Shown in pieces: positions 9,288-18,581 of a stretch of 64,000 nucleotides of DNA. Under the pieces are notes generated by a model that made no database searches, was not told where the DNA came from, and saw only the letters and a program-made list of their open reading frames with translations. Both the position numbers and the translations under genes were made by a program. The first letter of the stretch is position 1; every line of letters starts with the position of its first letter. Source of the stretch: Betaproteobacteria bacterium. Its GTDB lineage: Bacteria > Pseudomonadota > Gammaproteobacteria > Burkholderiales > Usitatibacteraceae. Where the stretch lies: NCBI GenBank assembly GCA_016720925.1, contig JADKJR010000008.1:124001-188000 (forward strand), read 5' to 3'.

Positions 9288-10886
9288 TTGAACAAAAGTA
9301 CGCCAATTTTCGGTGGCCTGATGGGCGTCGGCGATTTGCTTGCGCGAAACGCGCGAGTCTCAGGTAACAAGCTCGGCCTCGTGTTCGGGAATACGCGCCT
9401 GACTTGGTTCGATGTAAACGCGCGTTGTTGCCGATTTGCCAATGAATTGCGCAAGCTAGGCGTGAAGCGTGGCGATTGCGTGGGGATCTACGCGCGCAAT
9501 AGTCATCAATGGGTCGAGGCGTCTTTCGCGTTGGCCAAGCTTGGCGCTATCACGGTGACGGTGAACAACCGCCTGTCGCCACCTGAGGTCGCCTACATTC
9601 TCGAAAACTCCGGCGCAACCGGACTCATCGTCGCCAAGTCCGAACTGGCGAACGCGAAACTTGCGCTGGCCAGTGTGCCATCGTGCTCCTTGCTGATCGG
9701 AATCGAGACCGGCGGCGCAGCCGAACTCGACTATGAAACGCTGGTGGCTCAAGGCGACGCAGATGAACCGATACTTGATGCACCACTCGTCTACGACGAT
9801 CCATCATTGCTTCTCTACACTAGCGGTACCACCGGCTTCCCAAAAGGAGCCACGTACACGCACGGAAGCACGCTGGTTGGCATGTTCATTCACGTACACG
9901 CTATTGGCAGTCGCGGAACACACCGTGTAATGCTCCCGTCGCCACTTTATTCTGCCGCAGGCACTGCAGGTATCTATTGTGCGGTTTATGTGGGCTCGAC
10001 GAGCGTGATTGTCAACTTCGACGCTGAGCATGCGCTCGAGACGCTCGCTCGTGAACGAATCACGTTTACCAACCTTGTTCCTACGACGATACAGCGACTT
10101 CTTGCACGCGAGGACTTTGATCATTTCGACCTTAGTGCGCTCGATACAATGCTCTACGGAGGCTCACCTATTCCAGTGCAGGTACTGCGCGACGCCAAGC
10201 GCCGGCTGCCGCAGTGCCGCTTTCGTCAGACATTCGCGTCGACTGAAACTGGTACCGCAGGCACAGTGCTAGAACCGGCCGACCACGAACTGGCACTCAA
10301 TGATCCCGCCTTTGAACATCGTTTGCTCTCCTGTGGCAAACCACAGGTCAACGTCGAAGTATCAATTTTCGATGGACTGGGCCGGCCTGTGCCACCCGGC
10401 ACGGTGGGCGAGATTGGCGTGCGTACAGAGGCCAATATCGCTGGTTTCTGGAACAACCCGGAGGCCACGGCCGAATCCATCCGCAATGGCTGGGTGCTCA
10501 CAGGCGATTTGGCTCGCATGGATCAGGACGGGTACGTCTACCTGGTCGACCGCAAGAAGGATCTGATTGTTACCGGCGCGTTTAACGTCTATCCGTCCGA
10601 GGTCGAACGCGTACTGCAAGACCATCCTGCGGTTTATGAGATCGCTGTGATCAGTGTGCCCTCTGCCGAATGGGGAGAGGCCATCAAGGCGGTAATAGTG
10701 CTCAAACCGGGGCAGAACACCTCGGCAGAGGAAATTATCAACTGGTGCGATGGGCGCATCGCAGGCTACAAGAAACCGAAGTCAGTCGATTTTGCCTCCA
10801 CGCTGCCGCGCAATGCCACGGGAAAGGTACTGCATCGCCAGTTGCGCGAGCCGTATTGGAAAGACCAGGCCCGCAAAATTGGATGA
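9288..10886 (+). CDS. AMP-dependent acyl-CoA synthetase
   Basis: A 532-residue acid-CoA ligase of the ANL superfamily. The adenylate motif LLYTSGTTGFPKGATYTH is at about residues 175-192, the hinge motif GWVLTGDLARMDQDGYVYLV and VDRKKDLIVTGAFNVYPSEVE lie in the C-terminal part, and the catalytic lysine is probably K513 in NATGKVLHRQL. The frame offers a TTG start at 9288 with GATGAGG about 7 bases upstream, or an ATG at 9321 with a weak site; I prefer TTG. Residue types suggest a medium-chain or aromatic acid substrate, but this is not resolvable. It would feed the CoA-dependent part of the pathway. Confidence 0.9.
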   Translation: MNKSTPIFGGLMGVGDLLARNARVSGNKLGLVFGNTRLTWFDVNARCCRFANELRKLGVKRGDCVGIYARNSHQWVEASFALAKLGAITVTVNNRLSPPEVAYILENSGATGLIVAKSELANAKLALASVPSCSLLIGIETGGAAELDYETLVAQGDADEPILDAPLVYDDPSLLLYTSGTTGFPKGATYTHGSTLVGMFIHVHAIGSRGTHRVMLPSPLYSAAGTAGIYCAVYVGSTSVIVNFDAEHALETLARERITFTNLVPTTIQRLLAREDFDHFDLSALDTMLYGGSPIPVQVLRDAKRRLPQCRFRQTFASTETGTAGTVLEPADHELALNDPAFEHRLLSCGKPQVNVEVSIFDGLGRPVPPGTVGEIGVRTEANIAGFWNNPEATAESIRNGWVLTGDLARMDQDGYVYLVDRKKDLIVTGAFNVYPSEVERVLQDHPAVYEIAVISVPSAEWGEAIKAVIVLKPGQNTSAEEIINWCDGRIAGYKKPKSVDFASTLPRNATGKVLHRQLREPYWKDQARKIG

Positions 10887-10943
10887 TTGCGCCAGGTATC
10901 ACTACCGATTCGTCCAACGTCAACTTTTAACAGGAGATCAGAT

Positions 10944-11210
10944 ATGACATTTCAAAACCTCTTCATTGAACATGACCGCTCCGCCGCGGAACGGCTTTGG
11001 GTTGAGCAGGAAATCGCGGAGCAAAGCGCGCGTTATAAGGGGATTGTCAAAGCGATGGAAGACCTCGCTCCGACACGTGACCGTTGGTACGCGGAGTTCC
11101 TGGACCGCATCCAGACGCGCGGCTTCAACACCGACGGCGATTCCCGCACGAAGATAAAGCTGTCTGACATTCCGGTTAAGCCAAGTGGGCCTCACAAAGT
11201 CGTTTACTGA
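10944..11210 (+). CDS. small hypothetical protein
   Basis: 88 residues, acidic and basic residues alternating, largely helical (RSAAERLWVEQEIAEQSARY...AMEDLAPTRDRWYAEFLDRI), ending in a short extended tail. The frame is open further upstream, but the ATG at 10944 has AGGAGATCAG directly before it, which fixes the start. I do not recognise a family. It lies 57 bases after the ligase and 41 bases before the bicupin, so it is probably part of the same operon and could be a small subunit or a stabilising partner. Confidence 0.6.
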   Translation: MTFQNLFIEHDRSAAERLWVEQEIAEQSARYKGIVKAMEDLAPTRDRWYAEFLDRIQTRGFNTDGDSRTKIKLSDIPVKPSGPHKVVY

Positions 11211-11251
11211 TACGCAGCGAGCACCTCGAAATTTTCTAAGGAGAGCAATAT

Positions 11252-12247
11252 ATGGCACGTCCTCACATTGAACCGTTCTGCGACCGCGACGTTCCGTTCA
11301 AGAAAATGACAATGAAAGGATTCGGGAGCGGCATGCAATACAAGATGCTGAGCCTGGATACCGACACTGGGGCTTGCAGCATGACCGTCCAACTAGACGG
11401 CGGCTACAAGCAATTGCCAGGCTTCAGTTGGTCCGAGCTTGAACTTCTGGTCGTTGAAGGTGAATTACAGTTGGGAAACAAAAAGGTGGGCAAGGGTCAC
11501 TATGTCTTCTTCCCGGCCGGTTACGCGCAGCCTGCAATATCGACGGAGAAAGGCTGTCTTTTGCTGATGATGTATAACACGGGCGAGCCGAGCCTTGTCG
11601 AGTCAGATACAAATCATCCCCTTTGCCGCACCGACCGATTCCACCAGACGGACTCGTACAACGACATTCCTTGGGCGATGGGCAACATCGCCAAGCCCAG
11701 TGTTGCGACGGGTTGCTTGGTCAAGCTACTGAACTTCAACGACCGCACCCATGCACTGACCTTCTTGTACTGCATGACGCCTCACTTTTGGCAGGACAAC
11801 ATTTCTTACCACGACTGCGCCGAGGAGTCGTATCACCTTTGGGGTGATTCTTGGATGATGCAGTTTGGCACCGTTCCCACGGGTGGCTACTTCTGGCGTC
11901 CAGCCTACATAAACCATGGCGCGTTCGCCAGCGAACAGGGTTGCATTGCGCTTGGCCGGGTGGACTCCAAATTATTCAACTACTTCCACTACAACCCATG
12001 GAGCACAGTTGAAGAGAACCAGATTCGTGCCGCTGCAAAACTCGCGCAGCGCGACCCCGAGCTGTACAAGTGGATCATTCAGTTCGGCCACAATCATCCG
12101 CATGGGCCGGAAGATTTCGAGCAGACAATGCCACGCGTTGGAGGCTCGCACGAGTCATTGGAACCTGATCCACGCAAAGGGTACACGCACAGTCATGGCG
12201 ACAGCGGCCATCACCACCATAGTGACGGTCACAGCCATGAACACTGA
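11252..12247 (+). CDS. bicupin (DUF4437-like) with His-rich tail
   Basis: 331 residues with two cupin-like modules. The first includes LDGGYKQLPGFSWSELELLV and the EGELQLGNKKVGKGHYVFFP turn; the second includes HDCAEESYHLWGDSW and YFWRPAYINHG. The last 21 residues contain nine histidines (THSHGDSGHHHHSDGHSH), which probably bind or buffer metal ions such as Ni, Zn or Fe. Cupins commonly act as metal-dependent dioxygenases, isomerases or hydrolases; the precise role here is unknown. AAGGAGAGCAATAT precedes the ATG. DUF4437 is a tentative family match from memory. Confidence 0.65.
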   Translation: MARPHIEPFCDRDVPFKKMTMKGFGSGMQYKMLSLDTDTGACSMTVQLDGGYKQLPGFSWSELELLVVEGELQLGNKKVGKGHYVFFPAGYAQPAISTEKGCLLLMMYNTGEPSLVESDTNHPLCRTDRFHQTDSYNDIPWAMGNIAKPSVATGCLVKLLNFNDRTHALTFLYCMTPHFWQDNISYHDCAEESYHLWGDSWMMQFGTVPTGGYFWRPAYINHGAFASEQGCIALGRVDSKLFNYFHYNPWSTVEENQIRAAAKLAQRDPELYKWIIQFGHNHPHGPEDFEQTMPRVGGSHESLEPDPRKGYTHSHGDSGHHHHSDGHSHEH

Positions 12248-12355
12248 AACCAGAGGCCTCGGGTAAGTACGCATCAGAACGATGCGGCCTACCAATATCG
12301 AGAACATGCCGCCATTCTGCGACGTGCCAACACCTGAAAATTAGAGCGCGATAAT

Positions 12356-13027
12356 ATGGAAATTCATGAAATAAACGTCTTAAAGTGGCTCCACATCATT
12401 GCCATGGTGTACTGGCTAGGCGGGGAATGGGGGGTTTTTCAGACCTCTTACAACGTAATAAATCGAAAGTTGTCGATGGACGAGCGCCGCCGCCATATGG
12501 AGGCGGCATACCGCATCGACATCCTGGCGCGCACCGGCATCATCATGCTGCTGCCGCTGGGGCTACATATGGGGTTTCTTTGGGGCCTCCAGCCGCTCGG
12601 CGGCGTCTGGCTAACGGGCATGTGGGTGCTATTTGCCGGCTGGGTGTTCTTGTGCTGGGCGGCGTTCTACTATCGCGAAACAAATACGGGCTTGCGCCTC
12701 ACCAAGATCGATGAGGCAATCCGATTCGTGGTAATACCGGTGCTGCTCATCAGTGCGATCACGTCGCTGCTGGGCTACGGCCCGTTTGGCGCAGCAAAGT
12801 GGTATTCGGCGAAGATATTGACTTATTCGTTGACACTGGTCATCGGCCTGAAATTGCGCTTCATCATGCGCGAATGGACAGTGATGTTCCGCGTACTGGC
12901 GCAAGGCCCGTCGCCCGAGGTTGAAGCTTCGCTGGAGCGCTCCATCCAGTTTGGCCGCAGCATTGCCTACCTGTACTGGATCCTCATTTTGACAACCGCG
13001 TTCTTTGGTGCGACCAAGCCGTTCTAG
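12356..13027 (+). CDS. four- to six-helix membrane protein, possible b-type haem protein
   Basis: 223 residues with hydrophobic helices at about 8-30, 58-78, 82-103, 120-140, 150-170 and 198-218. The first helix contains WLHIIAMVYWLGGEWG and the second GLHMGFLWG; histidines placed this way in transmembrane helices resemble haem-ligating cytochrome-b or CopD-like proteins. A second member of the same family lies at 28035-28739 with FLHLLFFVYWLGGDLG and GIHLGYLD, showing that these positions are conserved. An electron-transfer role for the adjacent redox enzymes is possible but unproven. Confidence 0.6.
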   Translation: MEIHEINVLKWLHIIAMVYWLGGEWGVFQTSYNVINRKLSMDERRRHMEAAYRIDILARTGIIMLLPLGLHMGFLWGLQPLGGVWLTGMWVLFAGWVFLCWAAFYYRETNTGLRLTKIDEAIRFVVIPVLLISAITSLLGYGPFGAAKWYSAKILTYSLTLVIGLKLRFIMREWTVMFRVLAQGPSPEVEASLERSIQFGRSIAYLYWILILTTAFFGATKPF

Positions 13028-13486
13028 GGAAATGAGCTTACATATGAACCCGGCGGCGACGCCAACCCGCAGTCCAGGGCGAGCAGCTGATACCAGCCGC
13101 ATTGCCATCGAGGAATTGATTCCGTTGACGCTTATGCGAAAGGTCATGAATCTGCTGGTCTTCAAGAGCTCGCTTCAAGGTCGCCGCGCCACCGCAAAGG
13201 CAGTCGGATTGTTCTACCGACTGGCTTACGTTTTGCGACCTGCGCGGCCCGCGAAACGACTCGAGTTGAGTAGCCCTGTTTTTGGATTCCATGCAGACCA
13301 CAAACGGCAAGATAAGCCACTCGTCGACCGAGAAGGTAGCGATTAGCGACCGAATATTTCGTCTGGGCGATATTACTCTCGTAACAAGGATTTTCTTCGA
13401 GAGATCGTGTCGCAATTCCGTCAGCGTGTCCCAATCACGTCACCCGCGTTTTTCCCCAATAGATCGGCAGTTAATAGAGGCTAACC
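13028..13486. other. 459-base gap without a confident gene
   Basis: A plus-strand frame at 13032-13346 (MSLHMNPAATPTRSPGRA...) and overlapping minus-strand frames exist, but none shows a recognisable family or a supported start, and they occupy the same bases on both strands. The segment separates the membrane-protein gene from the next CDS. TAGAGGCTAACC before 13487 is the ribosome site of that gene. Confidence 0.4.
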
Positions 13487-14206
13487 ATGAAGCACAAAAC
13501 AATCAGCGGCGCGATCCGCTACACCAGCACCAAGCCCGAAAGGCTGGGCCAGGAACGTGGGCGAGAATACTTTTATATCACCGACCAGGCTGACGGCGTA
13601 CGTGTAATTCATGCCCATTGTGAAATTGACGACGAGCCAAACGTAATCCGCGATGTAGTCCTTGCACTTGATCCCGAGTGGAATCCCATCGACTGCTCGG
13701 TGCGCCTGACCGTGGGCGACAAGTACGAAGGCACGGGCCTGATGCACTTCACGTCTGAGTACGCAGAATGTCAAACTGTCAACCGGCGCAACGGTCGCAT
13801 CTCACAGCGCATCGAAGTGCCTGACCGCGTGCGCTGGCTGGGGGCGCATCCCATTTGCGGCGACTCACTGTGTCTGCGAATGTACGATCTCACCCAAGGC
13901 CCCGGAAAGCAATATTATCCGAATCTGATGCTCACCTCACCCGATCATCGCGGGGCCACGGGGCCAATGCTGTTCAGCTTGGGATTCGGACTGGAGTTCG
14001 TCGGCAAGGAGCAAATTACCGTGGCGGCAGGAACATTTGATGCGCTGCATTTTCGCTACGTGGATACCGCAGGTCAGATGCCCGAGGAGCATCCGCCTTA
14101 CGATGTCTGGTGTACAGCTGATGCCGACTACCTCTTTCTCAAGGGCGGCGTCGGAGGCTACATGCAAACCTACTACGAATTAACCGAGTTAGTGCACCGC
14201 AGCTAG
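13487..14206 (+). CDS. hypothetical protein, DUF3108-like beta protein (tentative)
   Basis: 239 residues, no signal peptide or membrane segment, predicted mostly beta: repeated strand-turn patterns such as GAIRYTSTKPERLG, GDKYEGTGLMHFTSEYA and EQITVAAGTFDALHFRYVD, ending in YDVWCTADADYLFLKGGVGG. The segment in which a value is followed by 'AGTFDALHFRY' and 'YDVWCTADADYLFLK' recalls DUF3108 beta-barrel proteins, but this is a weak structural impression. It sits between the membrane protein and the nitrilase-like gene on the same strand, so a role in the same pathway is plausible. Confidence 0.55.
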   Translation: MKHKTISGAIRYTSTKPERLGQERGREYFYITDQADGVRVIHAHCEIDDEPNVIRDVVLALDPEWNPIDCSVRLTVGDKYEGTGLMHFTSEYAECQTVNRRNGRISQRIEVPDRVRWLGAHPICGDSLCLRMYDLTQGPGKQYYPNLMLTSPDHRGATGPMLFSLGFGLEFVGKEQITVAAGTFDALHFRYVDTAGQMPEEHPPYDVWCTADADYLFLKGGVGGYMQTYYELTELVHRS

Positions 14207-14387
14207 AGCAGAGCCATGCCCGCCGACTTGATTTTTGAAAGACCTGTCACTGACCCAGTGACGGCTCACGCCTTCGCCGAATTTGGCGCACAGCAATTCT
14301 GGGAGTCGCCACAACAGGCTGGGATAGTGGAACAGCGCGAAAACGCCGAGATATTTAACATGAAGGTGGTTTAAGCGTGGGGGCTCC

Positions 14388-15473
14388 ATGACGGAAGAGA
14401 AGACCGCGAACGTTTCGCTCCATCCAGTACCCGCGCCGTATCTGGCGCTCGCACTGCAGTCGGCGTGTTACGCAGTTAACCTTTGTCCGGACAGCGACTC
14501 GGCGCGCGTAGCCATGCAGCGCAACATAGACCGTGTGTATCGTCAAATCGTTGCGAGCCGTGCGTTCATTGGTCCGGGTCTACGGCTGGTGGTAGCACCC
14601 GAGTATTTTCTGACGGGCTACCCACTTGGCGATACCCTGCCCGGCTGGGCCGAAAAAGCCGCGCTCGCGCCCGACGGTCCCGAGTACCGCATCCTAGGCG
14701 AGATGTGCAAGAACCTCGGTCTGTACTTTTCAGGCAATGCCTATGAGACCGACGCGCATTTCCCCGGCCTGTACTTCCAGACTAGCTTCATCATCGACGA
14801 TGCGGGTCGGCTTGTGCTGCGCTATCGGCGGCTGGTTTCGATGTACGCGCCGACACCGCACGATGTGTGGGACCGCTACCTCGATATCTATGGTCTCGAC
14901 GGTGTCTTCCCGGTTGCAGACACGCCGCTCGGTCGTTTGGCCTGCATCGCCTCGGAGGAGATTCTCTATCCAGAGATCGCCCGCACACTGGCGCTACGGG
15001 GGGCGGAGGTGTTTCTGCATTCGTCAAGTGAAGTCTGCAGCCCTCGCCTGACACCCAAAGACATAGCCAAGCGCGCCCGCGCCTACGAGAACTGTGCTTA
15101 TGTGGTGTCTGCCAATACTGGTGGCATGCGTGATGTCGATTTTCCCGAAAGCTCTGCCGACGGGCTATCGAAAATCATCGACTGCAAGGGCGAGGTATTA
15201 GCTGAAGCCGGCACTGGTGAGTCAATGGTCGCCAACGCCTATATAGATATAACTACGTTGCGACGCCATCGGCGCACGCCCGGCATGGCCAACATGCTCG
15301 CACGCCAGCGGCTTGAGCTATTTGCGGCTACCTATGCTGAATCGGTGCATCCGCCCAACACCATGCTTGACGAAAATGGGAGGCCTTTTGTGCCAGAGCG
15401 AGCTCAATTTGCGGCCACTCAACTTCGCACCATCGAGAAACTTATCGCCAACGGAGTGCTCGGATATGAGTGA
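14388..15473 (+). CDS. carbon-nitrogen hydrolase (nitrilase superfamily)
   Basis: A 361-residue nitrilase-superfamily enzyme, which hydrolyses amides, carbamoyl groups or nitriles through a Cys-Glu-Lys triad. The glutamate is E72 in LVVAPEYFLTGYP and the cysteine C186 in LGRLACIASEEILYPE. The position of the usual catalytic lysine (YRK) reads LRYRRLVSM, so it is an arginine (R148). The fold region AEVFLHSSSEV and the later RARAYENCAYVVSANTGG are typical of amidase-type members. The gene overlaps the aldehyde dehydrogenase start by 8 bases, so the two are probably translationally coupled. Confidence 0.85.
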   Translation: MTEEKTANVSLHPVPAPYLALALQSACYAVNLCPDSDSARVAMQRNIDRVYRQIVASRAFIGPGLRLVVAPEYFLTGYPLGDTLPGWAEKAALAPDGPEYRILGEMCKNLGLYFSGNAYETDAHFPGLYFQTSFIIDDAGRLVLRYRRLVSMYAPTPHDVWDRYLDIYGLDGVFPVADTPLGRLACIASEEILYPEIARTLALRGAEVFLHSSSEVCSPRLTPKDIAKRARAYENCAYVVSANTGGMRDVDFPESSADGLSKIIDCKGEVLAEAGTGESMVANAYIDITTLRRHRRTPGMANMLARQRLELFAATYAESVHPPNTMLDENGRPFVPERAQFAATQLRTIEKLIANGVLGYE

Positions 15474-16911
15474 AAAAACGACGCTGCCGACTCGCAACCC
15501 ACGTACCGGGCAAATTGACTATCAGATGCCGGTTTTCAGTGCGGCTCATGTTGCCGCGGTCGCCAATGCGATGCGTCTGGCACAGCCCAAATGGCAAGCC
15601 CTTTCCGTTGAACAACGGTTAACCGCATTGGCACGATTGGCCGATGCATTCGCGGTCGAGAGCGACGCGTTAGTGGAGGCCCTTACGGCCGATACTGGAC
15701 GCCGGCACGAGTCGGTGCTCGAGGTACAGGGTATGCTCGGCACCATTCGGCGCTGGCAGGCCGACGCTCCCGCGCTTCTGGCAGTCGAGACACCTAGGCG
15801 CGCGGCGGCCCCCAATGTCATTATCGAGCAACACAAAAGACCGTTCCCGTTGGCTGGCATCATCAGCCCCTGGAATTTTCCACTGATATTGTCGCTGATT
15901 GACGCGATCCCGGCGCTGGCCGTGGGCTGCGCGGTCCTAATCAAGCCGTCTGAGGCGACGCCGCGATTCGTTCCGGTGGTCGAACGAGCGATCGCCCAAG
16001 TACCCGAACTCGTGGCGGTGTTGCGGTTCGTGACCGGTGCTGGACCCACTGGCGAGGCGCTGGTTCGCAACAGTGATCTGATCTGCTTCACGGGAAGCGT
16101 GCGCACTGGCCGGCGCGTCGGTCAGCTCGCGGCAGAGGTCTTTGTTCCGGTGCACCTGGAACTCGGTGGTAAGGATGCAGCCATCGTTTGCGCTGACGCT
16201 GACATCGCCCACGCGGCACGCGCTTTGGCATGGGGAAGCATGGTCAATGCTGGACAGACTTGTATGTCGATCGAACGATGCTATGTGCATCACAGCATTC
16301 ACGAACGATTCGTCCAAGCCTTGACGGCTGAAGTGGGAGCGCTGCGACACTGCTATCCGAATATCGATCAAGGGCAGATCGGTCCAATCATTGCCGCCGT
16401 GCAGGTGCCCATCGTCAAGCGTCATCTCGAAGATGCCTTTGCCAAGGGCGCCATCGCCGTCACCGGCGGCAAATTGCTCGAACTCGGTGGCGGTGTCTGG
16501 TGCGAACCGACTGTGCTCATAAATGTCACGCACGAGATGGCAATCCTCAACGAGGAAACCTTCGCTGCCATCCTTCCCGTGATGCCATTCGACGACGAAG
16601 AGGATGCCATTCGCCAAGCCAATGCGACTGTTTATGGCTTGTCGGCTTGCGTGTTCTCGCGCGACATCGAACGCGCGAAGCGTATCGCCTCACGCATTGA
16701 TGCCGGCGCAATTTCGATCAACGACGCCGCGTTAACGGGTATGGTGCACGATGCTGCCAAGCAGTCATTCAAATTTTCGGGCCTGGGCGGTTCGCGCATG
16801 GGAAAGCCAAGCATGCAACGTTTTTATCGCCAGCAGGCTTATTTGATCAACGATGGGACGGCCTCACCTTGGTGGTTCCCGCCCCGCCCAATTCGGCCCA
16901 TCGATGGCTGA
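15466..16911 (+). CDS. NAD(P)-dependent aldehyde dehydrogenase
   Basis: 481 residues from the ATG at 15466, which overlaps the upstream stop. The frame is open further upstream, but that part is antisense-like translation of the hydrolase gene. Catalytic elements are all present: SPWNFPL with N137, the LELGGKDAAIV glutamate E232 and the nucleophile C266 in NAGQTCMSIE; the second conserved acidic site is NEETFAAILPVMPF. Length is standard for the superfamily. It probably oxidises an aldehyde to an acid before CoA activation; substrate and cofactor preference cannot be read from the sequence. Confidence 0.93.
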   Translation: MSEKTTLPTRNPRTGQIDYQMPVFSAAHVAAVANAMRLAQPKWQALSVEQRLTALARLADAFAVESDALVEALTADTGRRHESVLEVQGMLGTIRRWQADAPALLAVETPRRAAAPNVIIEQHKRPFPLAGIISPWNFPLILSLIDAIPALAVGCAVLIKPSEATPRFVPVVERAIAQVPELVAVLRFVTGAGPTGEALVRNSDLICFTGSVRTGRRVGQLAAEVFVPVHLELGGKDAAIVCADADIAHAARALAWGSMVNAGQTCMSIERCYVHHSIHERFVQALTAEVGALRHCYPNIDQGQIGPIIAAVQVPIVKRHLEDAFAKGAIAVTGGKLLELGGGVWCEPTVLINVTHEMAILNEETFAAILPVMPFDDEEDAIRQANATVYGLSACVFSRDIERAKRIASRIDAGAISINDAALTGMVHDAAKQSFKFSGLGGSRMGKPSMQRFYRQQAYLINDGTASPWWFPPRPIRPIDG

Positions 16912-16949
16912 TGTCGGCACGCCAAACCTTGACCACAAGAGGAAACGAA

Positions 16950-17630
16950 ATGGAACTATCAAATAGAACCGCGCGCGAAATCTGGACGGAGGTTAAGGCC
17001 AACCCGAATCGCGCACGCTTCGGATATGGCAAAAAAGCGGTGTTGGTCAATATCGACTTTCAATACGCCTACACCCGTCCTGAGGAGTTCAAGACCGCAT
17101 ACGAGACGGATCCGCGCCAAATTGAGTACGTGAACGAACTCGCGAAGCGATTCCGGGAGCTGGGCTGGCCGGTGGTATGGACTCATGTTGCCTACGCCGA
17201 ATCGGCTGAAGACGCCGGTGTCTGGGGCACGCGCACCAACACAGTCGACTCGCTCCAAAATATCAAGCATGGTTCGCGTCGTGCTGAACTGGATGAACGC
17301 TGTGACGTTAAACGCGGGAGTGATCTCGTCTATTGCAAGCGCATGCCTTCTCCATTCTTCGAAACTCCACTGCCGTCCCTGTTGGTTTGGCACCAGTGCG
17401 ATACGGTCGTGATTACCGGTGGCTCGACCTCTGGCTGCGTGCGCGCAGCGGCGGTCGATTCGCTCTCTCGCGGATATCGTACGATCATTCCGGAGCAATG
17501 CGTCGCAGATAAGCACGAGAGCTACCACTTCGCTAACCTGACCGACTTGATGCTTAAATACGCTGACGTGGTGAGCGTAACCGACACCTTCAATTGGCTT
17601 GATACGAACATCAATGCCCGCACAAAGTGA
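16950..17630 (+). CDS. isochorismatase-like cysteine hydrolase
   Basis: 226 residues from the ATG at 16950, with AAGAGGAAACGA just upstream. It belongs to the isochorismatase-like/N-carbamoylsarcosine amidase group of cysteine hydrolases. The catalytic triad is likely D36 (VLVNIDFQYAY), K130 (LVYCKRMPSPF) and C163 (GGSTSGCVRAAAVDSLS), followed by the conserved IIPEQCVAD. Members hydrolyse N-carbamoyl amino acids, nicotinamide, biuret or similar amides. With HyuAB, the nitrilase-like enzyme and two PuuE-like proteins, it suggests sequential C-N bond cleavage of a nitrogenous substrate. Confidence 0.88.
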   Translation: MELSNRTAREIWTEVKANPNRARFGYGKKAVLVNIDFQYAYTRPEEFKTAYETDPRQIEYVNELAKRFRELGWPVVWTHVAYAESAEDAGVWGTRTNTVDSLQNIKHGSRRAELDERCDVKRGSDLVYCKRMPSPFFETPLPSLLVWHQCDTVVITGGSTSGCVRAAAVDSLSRGYRTIIPEQCVADKHESYHFANLTDLMLKYADVVSVTDTFNWLDTNINARTK

Positions 17631-17649
17631 ACCTGTCGGGAGCAATAGC

Positions 17650-18579
17650 ATGAGAGAAGACACGGGCTACTACGAGTATTGGCCATACTGCGACAGGCCG
17701 AAGATCCGCTGGCCCAACGATGCGCGCGTCGCCTTTTGGGTGGCCCCAAATATCGAGTTCTACGAAATTGACCCGCCAAAGAACCCACAACGCGCACCAT
17801 GGCCGCATCCCACCCCTTCGGTGCCCGGTTATTCGATCCGCGACTGGGGAAACCGCGTCGGTCACGTAAGGCAAATGAAACTACTCGACAAGTATAAAAT
17901 CCGCGGCTCGATCTCGCTTTCCACGGCGCTGTGCACGCATCACCCCGAAATTATCGCCCTGTGCAGGGAGCGTGATTGGGAGTTCTTCACTCACGGAATC
18001 TACAACACGCGCTACACCTACGGCATGTCCGAAGCACAGGAGCGCGCGATGATCCTTGAGTCGATGGAGGTGATCGAGAGGCACACCGGTCGTAAACCGG
18101 CGGGATATCTGGCGCCCGCTTTGTCGCACAGCGAAGTCACGCTTGACCTGTTCGCCGAGCTAGGCGGCCTCTACACCTGTGACCTGTTCCATGACGACCA
18201 GCCGACGCCCGTGCACGTGCGCGGCGGACAGCGATTCGTCTCGGTGCCATATTCGCTCGAGCTCAACGACACCATCGCTTACGTAGTCAATAAGATCGAG
18301 CCGCGCCGCTATGGGCAGATGATCAAAGACAGTTTTGACCGGTTGTACGCGGAAGGCGCTGAGTCGGGCACCGTGATGTGCGTCCCAACACATAACTACC
18401 AGGTCAGCTGCCCGCACCGGCTTAAGGCATTTGAAGATGCGCTGGAATATATCACTGGCCACTCCGACGTGTGGCTCGCTACTGGTCGCGAAATTGCCGA
18501 ACACTATGTGGCTAACGGGTACGACCAAAGTGAAGTTGCCATCGCGGTCGCAAACTCTTCGAAGAACAAGCGAGGCTGA
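17650..18579 (+). CDS. polysaccharide deacetylase-fold protein (PuuE-like), first copy
   Basis: 310 residues from ATG 17650, chosen because CGGGAGC lies 7 bases upstream and the previous gene stops at 17630; earlier in-frame TTG and ATG codons would overlap that gene. The NodB-fold region runs from RVAFWVAPNIEFYEI to SPHRLKAFEDALEYI-type helices, with the conserved RDWGNRVGHVRQMKLLDKY. The canonical TFDDG metal/base motif is absent (WVAPNIEFY instead), as in allantoinase PuuE, which also has a diverged motif. An allantoinase-like ring-opening or amide-hydrolysing role fits better than chitin deacetylation. Confidence 0.82.
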   Translation: MREDTGYYEYWPYCDRPKIRWPNDARVAFWVAPNIEFYEIDPPKNPQRAPWPHPTPSVPGYSIRDWGNRVGHVRQMKLLDKYKIRGSISLSTALCTHHPEIIALCRERDWEFFTHGIYNTRYTYGMSEAQERAMILESMEVIERHTGRKPAGYLAPALSHSEVTLDLFAELGGLYTCDLFHDDQPTPVHVRGGQRFVSVPYSLELNDTIAYVVNKIEPRRYGQMIKDSFDRLYAEGAESGTVMCVPTHNYQVSCPHRLKAFEDALEYITGHSDVWLATGREIAEHYVANGYDQSEVAIAVANSSKNKRG

Positions 18580-18581
18580 AC

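Noticed and set aside
13005..13346. Plus-strand 113-codon ORF after the membrane protein
   Set aside because: It overlaps the membrane-protein gene end and equally long minus-strand frames; no domain or ribosome site supports it.
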